Positions 18,573-27,051 of a DNA stretch of 35,497 bases are shown here, piece by piece. Numbering within the stretch: the first letter of the stretch is position 1; each line of letters begins with the position of its first letter. The position numbers and the translations under genes are program-made. Origin of the DNA: Vicinamibacterales bacterium (lineage in GTDB: Bacteria; Acidobacteriota; Vicinamibacteria; Vicinamibacterales; UBA2999); assembly GCA_030680175.1 (NCBI GenBank), contig JAUXWO010000002.1:1-35497 (forward strand). Direction: 5' to 3'. The notes below the pieces were generated by a model. It saw only the letters and a list, made by a program, of their open reading frames with translations, was not told where the DNA came from and did not search any database.

Positions 18573-19355
18573 ATGATCCGGCTGCTGAGCGGGCTGACGC
18601 TCGCGCTCCTCGTCGTGGCGCTCATCTGGCTGCTGTCGCCGGTGCAGCTGCTCGTGGTCGCGCTCGGCGTCGCGGGCCTCGCCTTCCGCGAGTACGCCCG
18701 CCTCGTCGGCGCAATCGGGGCGCGCGTGCCGTGGGGGTCGACGCTCGTGGCCACACTGGCAGCCTGCGCGATGGTGCCGTTCCCGTGGGTCGCCGTCGAG
18801 TCGGTCCTGGCCGTGGCGCTCGTGACCATCGCGGTGATGGTGATGAGCTCCGACCGTGAGGGGCCCGCCGTGCTCCACGACACCGCGGCGGCGGTGCTGG
18901 CGCCGGTCTACATCGGCCTGCCGCTCGGCGCGCTCGTCGGCGTGCTGGCGCTCGAAGGCCGCGAAGGCGTCCTGCTCCTGCTCGGGACCGTGGTGGTGAG
19001 CGACAGCGCCCAGTTCTACGCGGGCCGGCTGTTCGGCCGCCGCCTGCTGGCGCCGGTGCTCAGCCCGAAGAAGACCATCGAAGGGGCCATCGGCGGGGTC
19101 CTCGTCGCGCCGGCGGTGCTGGCGGCGGTGGGGCCGTACGTGCTGCCCCAGGTGTCGCCCCTGCTTCTGGCGGCGCTCGGCGTCGTGCTGGTCGCCGCCG
19201 GCATCTGTGGCGATCTGTTCGAGTCGATGCTGAAGCGCGCCGCGGGCGTGAAGGACAGCGCGTCGCTCATCCCCGGGCACGGCGGCGTGCTCGACCGGAT
19301 CGATGCGCTGCTGTTTGCCGCGCCGCTCTTCTACTTCTTCCTGCGCGCCACATGA
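18573..19355 (+). CDS. cdsA: Phosphatidate cytidylyltransferase
   Basis: The 260-residue protein has about seven hydrophobic segments. The C-terminal CDP-alcohol signature is clear: SPKKTIEGAIGGVL (about 166-179), GDLFESMLKRAAGVKDSASLIPGHGGVLDRIDALLFAAP (about 210-250). It makes CDP-diacylglycerol from phosphatidate and CTP in the inner membrane. Its last four bases overlap the dxr start (ATGA at 19352-19355), showing coupled translation. Confidence 0.94.
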   Translation: MIRLLSGLTLALLVVALIWLLSPVQLLVVALGVAGLAFREYARLVGAIGARVPWGSTLVATLAACAMVPFPWVAVESVLAVALVTIAVMVMSSDREGPAVLHDTAAAVLAPVYIGLPLGALVGVLALEGREGVLLLLGTVVVSDSAQFYAGRLFGRRLLAPVLSPKKTIEGAIGGVLVAPAVLAAVGPYVLPQVSPLLLAALGVVLVAAGICGDLFESMLKRAAGVKDSASLIPGHGGVLDRIDALLFAAPLFYFFLRAT

Positions 19356-20521
19356 CACGCATTGCCATCCTTGGCGCGACCGGGTCGATCGGCACCAGCG
19401 CGCTTGCCGTCGTCGAGACGCACGCCGGCCGGCTGCAGGTCGTCGGCCTGGCGGCCGGGCACAACGTCGAGGGCATGGCCGCGGCCATGGCGCGGCATGC
19501 CCCGGCGGCCGTGGCGATGGCGACGGGCGCGGGGCTCGATGCGCTGCGCGCCGCGTGCGGGGGCGTGCTGCCGCCCGTGCACGGCGCCGGCTCGGAGGGG
19601 CTCGTGGCGGTGGCGACGCACCCCGACGTCGAGATCGTGCTGTGCGCCTCGTCGGGCACCGCCGCGCTCGAGGCCGTGCTGGCGGCGATCGAGGCCGGCA
19701 AGACCATCGCGCTCGCGAACAAGGAAGTGCTCGTGATGGCCGGCGGGCTGGTGATGGACGCGGCGCGCCGCAAGGGCGTGCCGATCCTGCCGGTGGACAG
19801 CGAGCACAATGCCATCCACCAGTGCCTGCACGGCCACGCGCACGGCGAGGTGCGGCGGCTGATCCTCACGGCGTCCGGCGGGCCCTTCCGGGGCCGGCCC
19901 GCGGCCAGCCTCGCCGCCGTGACGGCCGCCGACGCCCTGCGGCACCCGACCTGGCAGATGGGCCCGAAGATCACGATCGACTCGGCGACCCTGATGAACA
20001 AGGGGCTCGAGGTGATCGAGGCGCACTGGCTCTTCGACGTGCCGGCCGCGGACATCAGCGTGGTCGTGCATCCGCAGTCGATCGTGCACTCGCTCGTCGA
20101 GTTCAGGGACGGCTCCATCCTCGCGCAGATGGGCCGGACCGACATGCAGCTGCCGATCCAGTACGCCTTCTCGTATCCCGAGCGCTGGGACGCGCCGGTG
20201 CCGTTCCTCGATCTGACCCGCATGGGCGCGCTGGAGTTCCACGAGCCGGCCTGGGACGACTTCCCCTGCCTGCGGCTGGCATTTCGCGCGCTCGAGGCCG
20301 ATCGGAGCCTGCCAATCGTGCTGAATGCAGCCAACGAGGTGGCGGTGGCGTCTTTCCTGGAGGGGACGCTCGCGTTCACGGGGATTCCCCGCGTGATCGA
20401 GGCGTGCATGAACGCCCACGACCCGGGGCCGGCCGCCACGCTCGACCAGGTGCGGCGGATCGACGCGTGGGCCCGCACGCGGGCGGCCGCCGAGGCGGCC
20501 CGCGATAGAATTGATCGCTGA
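19352..20521 (+). CDS. dxr: 1-deoxy-D-xylulose 5-phosphate reductoisomerase
   Basis: The 389-residue protein has the NADPH motif ILGATGSIGTSAL (about 5-17), LANKEVLVMAG, the metal and substrate loop VDSEHNAIHQCL (about 149-160), ASGGPFRG and KGLEVIEAHWLF. These are the hallmarks of Dxr/IspC, the second enzyme of the MEP isoprenoid pathway. It lies between cdsA (4-nt overlap) and rseP (12-bp gap). Making isoprenoid precursors beside uppS fits a shared role in lipid-carrier supply. Confidence 0.96.
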   Translation: MTRIAILGATGSIGTSALAVVETHAGRLQVVGLAAGHNVEGMAAAMARHAPAAVAMATGAGLDALRAACGGVLPPVHGAGSEGLVAVATHPDVEIVLCASSGTAALEAVLAAIEAGKTIALANKEVLVMAGGLVMDAARRKGVPILPVDSEHNAIHQCLHGHAHGEVRRLILTASGGPFRGRPAASLAAVTAADALRHPTWQMGPKITIDSATLMNKGLEVIEAHWLFDVPAADISVVVHPQSIVHSLVEFRDGSILAQMGRTDMQLPIQYAFSYPERWDAPVPFLDLTRMGALEFHEPAWDDFPCLRLAFRALEADRSLPIVLNAANEVAVASFLEGTLAFTGIPRVIEACMNAHDPGPAATLDQVRRIDAWARTRAAAEAARDRIDR

Positions 20522-20533
20522 AGGGGTAAGACC

Positions 20534-21853
20534 GTGACCACGCTGCTTGCGTTTGCTTTCGTCCTGGGAGTCCTCGTCTTCGTGCACGAGCTCGGCCATT
20601 TCATGATGGCCCGCTGGCACGGCGTGCGGGTGTTGACGTTCTCGCTGGGCTTCGGGCCCAAACTGCTCTCGATGCGCCGTGGCGACACCGAGTACTGCGT
20701 CGCGGCGATCCCGCTCGGCGGCTACGTCAAGATGGCGGGGGAGAACCCCGAAGACCCCCGCAGCGGGTCGGACGACGAGTTCCTGTCGAAGTCGAAGTGG
20801 CAGCGGTTCCAGATCCTGATCATGGGGCCGGTGATGAACCTGCTGCTGGCCGTGGTGCTGCTGTGGGTCGTGCTGCTGCAGGGCGCACAGGTCGCGGCGT
20901 TTCAGGACGAGCCGGTCGTCATCGGCGTCGTGCAGCCCGGGTCGCCGGCCGAACAGGCCGGCCTCAGGCCCGGTGACCGCGTCATGTCGGTGGCCGGCTC
21001 CGAGACGGCGACCTGGGATCAGTTCTCGCTCGCCATCGGCACACGGCCCGACCGCGACACCGAACTCGTGGTGATGCGCGAGGGCCTCGACGTCCGGATG
21101 ACCGTGCGGCCCAACGCGACGACGCGGTACGAGGTCGGCGACATCGGGGTGCTGCCGGATGTCTATCCGAGCATCGGCACCGTCAACCCCGGCGATCCGG
21201 CCGACCGCGCCGGCCTCAAGGCGGGGGACGTGCTGGTGTCGGTGGCGGGCGAACGCATGGTGTTCGCGCAGCATGTGTCGGCGGCCATCTCGAAGAGCGC
21301 CGGTCAGCCCATCGAAATCCGCGTCCGGCGTGACGGCGAGGAGCAGGCGTTCACGGTGACGCCGGAACTCCGCGGCGAGAGCGGCATCATCGGCGTGAGC
21401 CTCGCGAATGCGACGCGCACCTTCCAGCCCGGGCCGGTCGAGGCCCTCGGCCTCAGCGTGGAGCGCAACATCGAGTTCGCCGGCCTGATCCTCCAGACCG
21501 TCTGGGGGCTCGTCGTGGGCGAGACGTCGCCGCGGCAGCTCATGGGGCCGGTCGGCATCGCCCAGATCTCCGGCGAGTCGGCCCAGCTCGGCTGGGTGGC
21601 CCTCTTCGCCCTGATGGCCACCATCAGCCTGAACCTCGGCCTGCTCAACCTGCTGCCGATTCCCGTGCTCGACGGCGGGCACATCCTCATCATCGGCCTC
21701 GAGGCGGTGGCCCGCCGCGACTTCAGCATGCAGGTGAAGGAGAAGCTGTTCCTCGGCGGCTTCGCGCTGCTGATGGTGCTGATGGTCACGGTCATCTACA
21801 ACGACCTGACGCGCATCGCGTGGATCGAGCAGTTCATGCCCTGGCGGAACTAG
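20534..21853 (+). CDS. rseP: RIP metalloprotease RseP (site-2 protease)
   Basis: The 439-residue intramembrane protease has the zinc motif HELGH in the first membrane helix (about residues 18-22) and the distal NLLPIPVLDGGHI (about 375-387). Two PDZ domains lie between, marked by GSPAEQAGLRPGDRV (about 137-151) and GDPADRAGLKAGDVL (about 218-232). It cuts anti-sigma factors and leftover signal peptides in the membrane. The start is GTG at 20534 with AAGGGG upstream. The stop TAG is the TAG within CTAG at the left end of the third 111-bp repeat. Confidence 0.94.
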   Translation: MTTLLAFAFVLGVLVFVHELGHFMMARWHGVRVLTFSLGFGPKLLSMRRGDTEYCVAAIPLGGYVKMAGENPEDPRSGSDDEFLSKSKWQRFQILIMGPVMNLLLAVVLLWVVLLQGAQVAAFQDEPVVIGVVQPGSPAEQAGLRPGDRVMSVAGSETATWDQFSLAIGTRPDRDTELVVMREGLDVRMTVRPNATTRYEVGDIGVLPDVYPSIGTVNPGDPADRAGLKAGDVLVSVAGERMVFAQHVSAAISKSAGQPIEIRVRRDGEEQAFTVTPELRGESGIIGVSLANATRTFQPGPVEALGLSVERNIEFAGLILQTVWGLVVGETSPRQLMGPVGIAQISGESAQLGWVALFALMATISLNLGLLNLLPIPVLDGGHILIIGLEAVARRDFSMQVKEKLFLGGFALLMVLMVTVIYNDLTRIAWIEQFMPWRN

Positions 21854-21960
21854 TGGAGTGTATCGACTGCAGAGGTACTACCAGCGCCTCTGCTCAGCCG
21901 CGATTCTGCGGGCCGCCCAACGGGCGACCCGGTAGTAGATCGTCAACAACACTCCACCAG
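21850..21960 (+). repeat. 111-bp inverted-repeat element, copy 3
   Basis: This complete copy runs from CTAGTGGAGTGT to ACACTCCACCAG and is 111 bp, like copy 2. The rseP stop TAG is part of its left end. Its differences from copy 2 tend to keep base pairing: TACTRCC still pairs with GGTAGTA (A-U here, G-U there), and the C-to-T change in CCGCG-ATTC-TGCGG leaves a G-U pair. One change in the GGGCCGCCC stem makes a mismatch. Confidence 0.85.
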
Positions 21961-22002
21961 GCGATCCTCACGCCTGCGGCATCGCGGAAGAAGGGGGGCG
22001 TC

Positions 22003-22860
22003 ATGATCACTCACGGGGCGCGGCTGTTGGTGCTGCTGGCGATGCTCGGTCTCGGCGCGACGCCGGCGATGGCGCAGCCCGAGGTGTCGACCTCGGACAT
22101 CGAACGGCTGCAGACGATGGTCAACGAGGCGGGGCGGGAGGTGGCGTCACTGCGCGAGCGGGACACGGCGGCCGCCCGCCGGCTCCAGGCGGAGCTCGAC
22201 GAACTGCAGGACGAGGTGATCTACCTGCGCGTGAAGCTGCGCAAGGAGCGCAGCGTGCCGCGCGCGGAGTACGCCGAGCTTCGCGATCGGCTCGACCGCC
22301 TGCGCGTCCGCACGGGCGGCGACCCGCCCCCCGCCCCGGCGGCGGCCGCCGCCGAGGATGATCGTGAGATCCCCGTCGGCACCGAACTCGACGTCCGGCT
22401 GCAGACCGCCATCAGCTCCGGCACGGCCATGGTGGAAGACCGCTTCGAGGCGACGACCCTCGTGGACCTGCTGCGCCAGGGCCAGGTGGTCATTCCGGCC
22501 GGCGCCACCGTGCGCGGCGTGATCACCGCCGTGCAGGCAGCCGGCCGCGTCGAGCGCAAGGCGAGCCTGTCGCTGAGCTTCGACCGCCTGACCGTCCGTG
22601 GCCGCACGTATCCGCTGCGTGCGACGGTGACGGGGGCCATCGAGGGGGAGGGCATTCGTGGCGAGGCCGGCCGGGTCGGTACGGGCGCCGCGGTCGGCGG
22701 CGTCATCGGCGGCATCCTCGGCGGCTTCCGCGGCATGCTCGCCGGCATCCTGATCGGCGGCGGCGGCACGCTGGTCGCGACCGAAGGCCACGACGTCGAG
22801 CTCAAGCCGGGCACGGTGCTGCGCATGCGCTTCGACAGCCCGCTGGTCGTGGCGCAGTAG
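22003..22860 (+). CDS. Unknown secreted protein with coiled coil and glycine-rich zipper
   Basis: I do not recognise this 285-residue protein as a named family. It has a signal peptide (GARLLVLLAMLGLGATPAMA, cleavage near residue 24). A charged coiled coil of about 70 residues follows (SDIERLQTMVNEAGREVA to DRLDRLRVR), then a Pro/Ala linker. The C-terminal half is a beta-rich domain beginning VGTELDVRLQTAISSGTAMVEDRFEA, with VIPAGATVRGVITAV, and a Gly-rich hydrophobic stretch (VGGVIGGILGGFRGMLAGIL) resembling a glycine zipper. The beta domain recalls secreted proteins with TrbI-like or capsule-type barrels, but no function should be assumed. The ATG at 22003 has an AAGGGGGG stretch upstream. 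It follows the repeat element and converges on hemL. Confidence 0.7.
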   Translation: MITHGARLLVLLAMLGLGATPAMAQPEVSTSDIERLQTMVNEAGREVASLRERDTAAARRLQAELDELQDEVIYLRVKLRKERSVPRAEYAELRDRLDRLRVRTGGDPPPAPAAAAAEDDREIPVGTELDVRLQTAISSGTAMVEDRFEATTLVDLLRQGQVVIPAGATVRGVITAVQAAGRVERKASLSLSFDRLTVRGRTYPLRATVTGAIEGEGIRGEAGRVGTGAAVGGVIGGILGGFRGMLAGILIGGGGTLVATEGHDVELKPGTVLRMRFDSPLVVAQ

Positions 22861-22952
22861 TTCGCCGTTCGCTATTCGCTATTCGCCGTTCGCTATTCGC
22901 TATTCGCGGGAGCCGATAGCCGAAAGCCGAAAGCTGATCGCCGAAAGCTGAT
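22861..22952. repeat. Two heptamer arrays at the hemL 3' end
   Basis: 22861-22909 is seven heptamers (TTCGCCG, TTCGCTA, TTCGCTA repeated, ending TTCGCGG), giving a 21-bp higher-order period. 22911-22952 is six more (AGCCGAT, AGCCGAA, AGCCGAA, AGCTGAT, CGCCGAA, AGCTGAT). The upstream gene stops at 22860 and the hemL stop (minus, 22954-22952) overlaps the last heptamer, so the arrays fill the whole convergent gap. Confidence 0.8.
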
Positions 22953-24247
22953 CACCCCTTCCGCCTTGCGACTTTCCGCATGGCCGCGCGCGCGGCCTCG
23001 ATCGTCGTCGCGATGTCCTTCGCCGTGTGCGCGCCCGAGAGGAACCAGCTCTCGAACTGCGAGGGCGGCAGGTAGACGCCGCGATCGAGCATGGCGTTGA
23101 AGAACACGCCGAACGCCTTCGTGTTCGAGGTCGTCGCCGAGTCGAAGTCCCGCACGGGCACGTCCGTGAAGAACGGCGTGATCATGGACCCCATCGCGTT
23201 CACCTGCAGCGGCACGCCCGCGTCGCGCGCGGCCGAGGCCAGGCCCTCGGCCAGCGTCTGGCCCATGGCGGCGAGGCGCTTGTAGAGCGCGGGTGTCAGG
23301 CCCTTCAGCGACCACAGCCCCGCCGTCATCGCCAGCGGGTTCCCCGACAGCGTCCCGGCCTGGTAGATCGGTCCGGCGGGCGACACCTGGTCCATCACGT
23401 CGGCGCGACCGCCGTAGGCCGCCACGGGCAGCCCCCCGCCGATGATCTTGCCGAGGCAGGTCAGGTCCGGGCGCACGCCGAACGCCTGCTGCGCGCCCCC
23501 GGGCGCGAGGCGGAACCCCGTCATCACCTCGTCGAAGACGAGCAGGATGCCGTGGCGATCGCAGATCGCGCGCAGCCCCTGGAGGAACCCCGGCTGCGGC
23601 AGCACGACGCCCATGTTGCCGGCCACCGGTTCGATCATGATCGCGGCGATCTCGCGCGGGTTCGCCGTGACCAGCGCCTCGACGGAGGTGAGGTCGTTGA
23701 AGCGCGCCAGCAGCGTCCCGGCCACGGCGCCCGCGGGCACGCCGGGGCTGTTCGGGTGTCCGAACGTGAGCGCGCCGGATCCGGCCTGGACCAGGAACGC
23801 GTCGGCGTGTCCGTGGTAGCACCCGATGAACTTGACGATCTTGTCGCGGCCGGTCGCCCCGCGCGCCACGCGCGCCGCGCTCATCGCGGCCTCGGTGCCG
23901 GAGCTGACGAAGCGCACGCGCGCCATCGACGGCACCAGCGCCTTCACGCGCTCGGCCAGGTCCACCTCGAGCGGGCTCGGCGCGCCGAAGCTCGTGCCGA
24001 GCCTCGCCTGTCGTGCGAGGGCGCGCGTGAGGCCCGCGGGGGCATGCCCGTGAATCATCGGGCCCCAGGACATCACGTAGTCGATGTACTGCTGGCCGTC
24101 CACATCGCGCAGGCGGGCACCTGATGCGCTCGCGATGAAGCGCGGCGTGCCGCCGACGGCCTTGAAGGCGCGCACGGGGCTGTTGACGCCGCCGGGGATG
24201 ACGCGCTTCGCGCGCGTGAAGAGCCGGACCGAACGCGTGGATGCCAC
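22952..24247 (-). CDS. hemL: Glutamate-1-semialdehyde 2,1-aminomutase
   Basis: The 431-residue class III aminotransferase converts glutamate-1-semialdehyde into 5-aminolevulinate. The N-terminal RVIPGGVNSPVRAF is diagnostic of GSAM. SSGTEAAMSAARVARG binds PLP phosphate, VFDEVMTGFR carries the PLP Asp, and the Schiff-base Lys is in CLGKIIGGGLP (about residue 267). The start is GTG at 24247, 6 bp after the hemB stop. It is the last gene of the heme operon although it acts second in the pathway. The stop lies in a heptamer array. Confidence 0.96.
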   Translation of the reverse strand: MASTRSVRLFTRAKRVIPGGVNSPVRAFKAVGGTPRFIASASGARLRDVDGQQYIDYVMSWGPMIHGHAPAGLTRALARQARLGTSFGAPSPLEVDLAERVKALVPSMARVRFVSSGTEAAMSAARVARGATGRDKIVKFIGCYHGHADAFLVQAGSGALTFGHPNSPGVPAGAVAGTLLARFNDLTSVEALVTANPREIAAIMIEPVAGNMGVVLPQPGFLQGLRAICDRHGILLVFDEVMTGFRLAPGGAQQAFGVRPDLTCLGKIIGGGLPVAAYGGRADVMDQVSPAGPIYQAGTLSGNPLAMTAGLWSLKGLTPALYKRLAAMGQTLAEGLASAARDAGVPLQVNAMGSMITPFFTDVPVRDFDSATTSNTKAFGVFFNAMLDRGVYLPPSQFESWFLSGAHTAKDIATTIEAARAAMRKVARRKG

Positions 24248-24253
24248 CGGAAT

Positions 24254-25258
24254 CTATCCTCGTCTCAGCAGGCGCGCGGCCTCGCGCGCGTAGTAGGTGA
24301 TGATCATGTCGGCGCCGGCGCGGCGGATCGCGATGAGCGATTCCATCATCGCGCGGCTCTCGTCGATCCAGCCGTGGGCCGCCGCCGCCTTCACCATGGC
24401 GTACTCGCCGCTCACCTGGTAGGCGGCCGTCGGGTGGCCGAACGTGTCCTTCACGCGCGCGATCACGTCGAGGTACGGCAGCGCCGGCTTCACCATCACG
24501 ATGTCGGCGCCCTCCTCGAGATCCATCTCGACCTCGCGGAGCGCCTCCTCGATGTTCGGCGGATCCATCTGGTGTCTGCGCCGGTCGCCGAACTGCGGCG
24601 CCGAGTCCGCCGCGTCGCGGAACGGGCCGTAGAACGCCGAGCAGTACTTCGCCGCGTACGACATGATCGCGACCTGCTCGAAGCCCTCCGCGTCGAGCGC
24701 GGCGCGAATGGCGGCGACGCGGCCGTCCATCATGTCGGACGGCGCGACGATGTCCGCGCCGGCCTTCGCGTGCGACAGCGCCGCGCCCACGAGCCGTGCG
24801 ACCGTCTCGTCGTTCAGGATCTCCTCGCCCCGCAGCACGCCGCAGTGGCCGTGCGAGGTGTACTCGCACAGGCACACGTCGGTGACGACGACCAGGTCCG
24901 GCAGCGCCTGCTTGAGCAGCCGCGTGGCCGCCTGTACGGGGCCGTCCGGCGCCTCGGCCGACGAGCCCACCTCGTCCTTGTGCGCGGGGAGCCCGAACAG
25001 CAGCACGGCGGGCACCCCCTCGCCGTACGCGGCGCGCGCCTCGGCCACCGCCTCGTCGGCCGACAACTGGAAGACGCCCGGCATCGACGGCACCTCGCGC
25101 CGGACGCCGGCGCCCTCGACGATGAACAGGGGGTAGATGAACTGCTCGGGCGAGAGCCGGGTCTCGCGGACGAGGCCGCGGATGCCGGCCGATCGGCGCA
25201 GGCGCCGCGGGCGGCGCTGGAGCGGGAGCGAGGACGTGGGGGCGGACGGGTTGCTCAT
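24254..25258 (-). CDS. hemB: Delta-aminolevulinic acid dehydratase (porphobilinogen synthase)
   Basis: The 334-residue protein has the zinc cysteines in [14 protein letters not shown] (about 126-139), so it is a Zn-dependent type. The two Schiff-base lysines are in [17 protein letters not shown] (about 203) and [10 protein letters not shown] (about 257). [12 protein letters not shown] matches the substrate loop. It condenses two ALA to porphobilinogen. The ATG at 25258 overlaps the cobA-hemD stop by four bases, and hemL follows after 6 bp. Confidence 0.96.
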   Translation of the reverse strand: MSNPSAPTSSLPLQRRPRRLRRSAGIRGLVRETRLSPEQFIYPLFIVEGAGVRREVPSMPGVFQLSADEAVAEARAAYGEGVPAVLLFGLPAHKDEVGSSAEAPDGPVQAATRLLKQALPDLVVVTDVCLCEYTSHGHCGVLRGEEILNDETVARLVGAALSHAKAGADIVAPSDMMDGRVAAIRAALDAEGFEQVAIMSYAAKYCSAFYGPFRDAADSAPQFGDRRRHQMDPPNIEEALREVEMDLEEGADIVMVKPALPYLDVIARVKDTFGHPTAAYQVSGEYAMVKAAAAHGWIDESRAMMESLIAIRRAGADMIITYYAREAARLLRRG

Positions 25259-26808
25259 ACCTGGGCTTCGGGGGCCTCGTCGCCGTGCGTCCGGAAGTGC
25301 GTGACGATGGCGTCGACGAGCGAGGGAATCGTGTAGGTCGCGGGTGTGATGCGCACGCGGATGTTGTAGCGGGCGGCCGCTTCCGCCGTGACGGGGCCGA
25401 TCGTGGCCACGTCGGTGTGGTTCAACAGGTCGGCCGCCTGCTCGGCGCCGAAAAGGGCCACGAAGCTGCGGATGGCCGACGCGCTCGTGAACGTCACCAC
25501 GTCGATGCGATGCTCGAGGAGCTGTCCGTAGATGTCGAGGTCGCCGTCGCCCTCGGTCGCCATCGTGCGGTACGCCACGACCTCGGTGACCTCGGCCCCC
25601 GCCGCGCGCAGGGCGTCTCCGAGCACGTCGCGGGCGATGTCGCCCTGTGGCAGCAGGATGCGCTGGCCGCTGAGCGGCCCGAGCGCGGCCAGCGCACTGG
25701 CGATGGCCTCGGCACGATGTTCATCGGGGATCAGGTCCACCTTCAGCCCGAAGCGCGCGAGCCGCGCCGCCGTGCCCGGACCCACCGTGCAGATCCGCGC
25801 GCCGGCCAGGGCGCGCACGTCGCGCGGGCCCTCGAGCAGGCGGCGCATGAAGCTGTCGGCGCCGTTCGCGCTCGTGAACACGATCCAGTCGTAGCGGCCC
25901 GCCTCCGCGCAGGCACGCTCGAGCGGTCCCTCGTCCTCGGGCGCCGCGATGCGGATGAGCGGCGCTTCGACCGCTTCGGCGCCGGCGGCCTCCAGCAGAT
26001 CGACGAGCTCGCCGGCTTGATCGCGCGACCGCGTCACGAGCACCCGGCGGCCGAACAGCGGCCGCTCGTCGAACCAGCGCACCTTGTCACGCAGACCGAC
26101 CACCTTGCCGATGATGAGCAGCGCGGGCCCGCGTGCCGGCTGCTCCTTCAGCATCTGCGAGAGCGTGCCGATCGTGCCGCTGAGCGTCTGCTGGTCCGGC
26201 AGCGTGCCGTTGGCCACGATCGCGGCCGCGTCGTCCTGCGGGCGGCCGGCGGCCAGCAGGGCGTCGAGCATCTGGGGAATCTGGCGCGGGCCCGCGTAGC
26301 AGACGAGCGTGCCATCCAGCCCGGCGAGCCCCATCCAGTTCACCGCCGGCGGCTCGCGCCCGTCGTCTTCGTACCCGCGGACGAACGTGATGGTGTCGCC
26401 GCCACCGGGGAACGTGACCGGGATGCCGGCGTACGCCGGCGCGCCGAGCGCCGCCGGCACGCCGGGCACGACCTCGAAGCGAATGCCCTGCGCGCGCAGG
26501 AACACGGCCTCCTCGCCCCCGCGGTCGAACACGAACGGGTCGCCCCACTTGAGCCGCGCCACGACCTTGCCCTCGCGCGCCTTCTCGGCCAGCAGGTAGC
26601 AGATGGCTTCCTGGTCCACGCGCTGGGGCGCGGCGCTGCCGACGTCGATGCGCTCGGCAAACGGCAGCGCTTCGCGGAGCAGGCGCGCATGCACCATGTG
26701 GTCGTAGATGATCACGTCGGCGTTCTGCACCACGCGCAGGCCCCGCGCCGTGATCAGGTCCGGCGCGCCCGGGCCGGCGCCGATGAGGTACACGATGGGG
26801 CGGGCCAT
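25255..26808 (-). CDS. cobA-hemD: Fused uroporphyrinogen-III C-methyltransferase / uroporphyrinogen-III synthase
   Basis: The 517-residue product joins two domains. Residues 1 to about 245 are a SUMT/CobA methyltransferase: [18 protein letters not shown] at the N-terminus, [37 protein letters not shown], and NGTLPDQ. Residues from about 255 are uroporphyrinogen-III synthase ([25 protein letters not shown], then [30 protein letters not shown] and [11 protein letters not shown]). The enzyme cyclises hydroxymethylbilane and can methylate the product toward precorrin-2 (siroheme or cobalamin). The fusion is known in several phyla. The ATG at 26808 has TACAAT six bases upstream. It follows a 243-bp gap with inverted heptamer arrays after hemC, so it may have its own promoter. 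Confidence 0.93.
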   Translation of the reverse strand: MARPIVYLIGAGPGAPDLITARGLRVVQNADVIIYDHMVHARLLREALPFAERIDVGSAAPQRVDQEAICYLLAEKAREGKVVARLKWGDPFVFDRGGEEAVFLRAQGIRFEVVPGVPAALGAPAYAGIPVTFPGGGDTITFVRGYEDDGREPPAVNWMGLAGLDGTLVCYAGPRQIPQMLDALLAAGRPQDDAAAIVANGTLPDQQTLSGTIGTLSQMLKEQPARGPALLIIGKVVGLRDKVRWFDERPLFGRRVLVTRSRDQAGELVDLLEAAGAEAVEAPLIRIAAPEDEGPLERACAEAGRYDWIVFTSANGADSFMRRLLEGPRDVRALAGARICTVGPGTAARLARFGLKVDLIPDEHRAEAIASALAALGPLSGQRILLPQGDIARDVLGDALRAAGAEVTEVVAYRTMATEGDGDLDIYGQLLEHRIDVVTFTSASAIRSFVALFGAEQAADLLNHTDVATIGPVTAEAAARYNIRVRITPATYTIPSLVDAIVTHFRTHGDEAPEAQV

Positions 26809-26814
26809 GGGGGC

Positions 26815-26820
26815 ATTGTA
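26815..26820 (-). promoter_or_regulatory. -10-like hexamer for cobA-hemD
   Basis: TACAAT on the minus strand, then GCCCCC, then the ATG at 26808. The 6-nt gap predicts a leaderless mRNA and an internal promoter in the heme operon. No Shine-Dalgarno is visible. Confidence 0.5.
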
Positions 26821-26839
26821 GTCTGGCGACCCGGGAGAC

Positions 26840-26862
26840 GCGACTCGCGGCTCGCGAGTCGC
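26840..26862. repeat. 10-bp perfect hairpin upstream of cobA-hemD
   Basis: GCGACTCGCG (26840-26849) and CGCGAGTCGC (26853-26862) are complementary with loop GCT. It lies just upstream of the -10 hexamer for cobA-hemD on the minus strand, between the heptamer arrays and the gene. It could act as attenuator or operator. Confidence 0.6.
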
Positions 26863-26864
26863 CG

Positions 26865-27044
26865 CTGTCAGCCTTCGGCTCTCGGCTTACGGCTTACGGC
26901 CGTCAGCTCTCAGCTTTCGGCTGTCAGCTTTCGGCTTTCGGCTCGTGGGGTTCGTCGCCAGCGGGAAGTCGCCGGGAGCCGGAAGCTGAGAGCCGAGAGC
27001 TGAGAGCCGACCGCCGAGAGCTGAAAGCTGACGGCTCACAGCGA
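26865..27044. repeat. Opposed heptamer arrays in the heme operon
   Basis: 26865-26941 holds eleven heptamers of the CTNTCNG type (CTGTCAG, CCTTCGG, CTCTCGG, CTTACGG and so on). 26975-27044 holds about ten of the reverse type (GAAGCTG, AGAGCCG, AGAGCTG, AAAGCTG). A 33-bp spacer separates them. Because they are in opposite sense, long imperfect pairing is possible; for example 26900-26921 matches the complement of 27013-27034 at 20 of 22 bases. The gap has no gene. Confidence 0.8.
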
Positions 27045-27051
27045 AGCCGCA

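Noticed and set aside
26865-27044. Coding use of the heptamer arrays (Leu/Ser/Ala-rich peptides)
   Set aside because: The 7-bp period shifts frame each unit, peptides are low complexity, and the arrays occur in other gaps with no shared frame.
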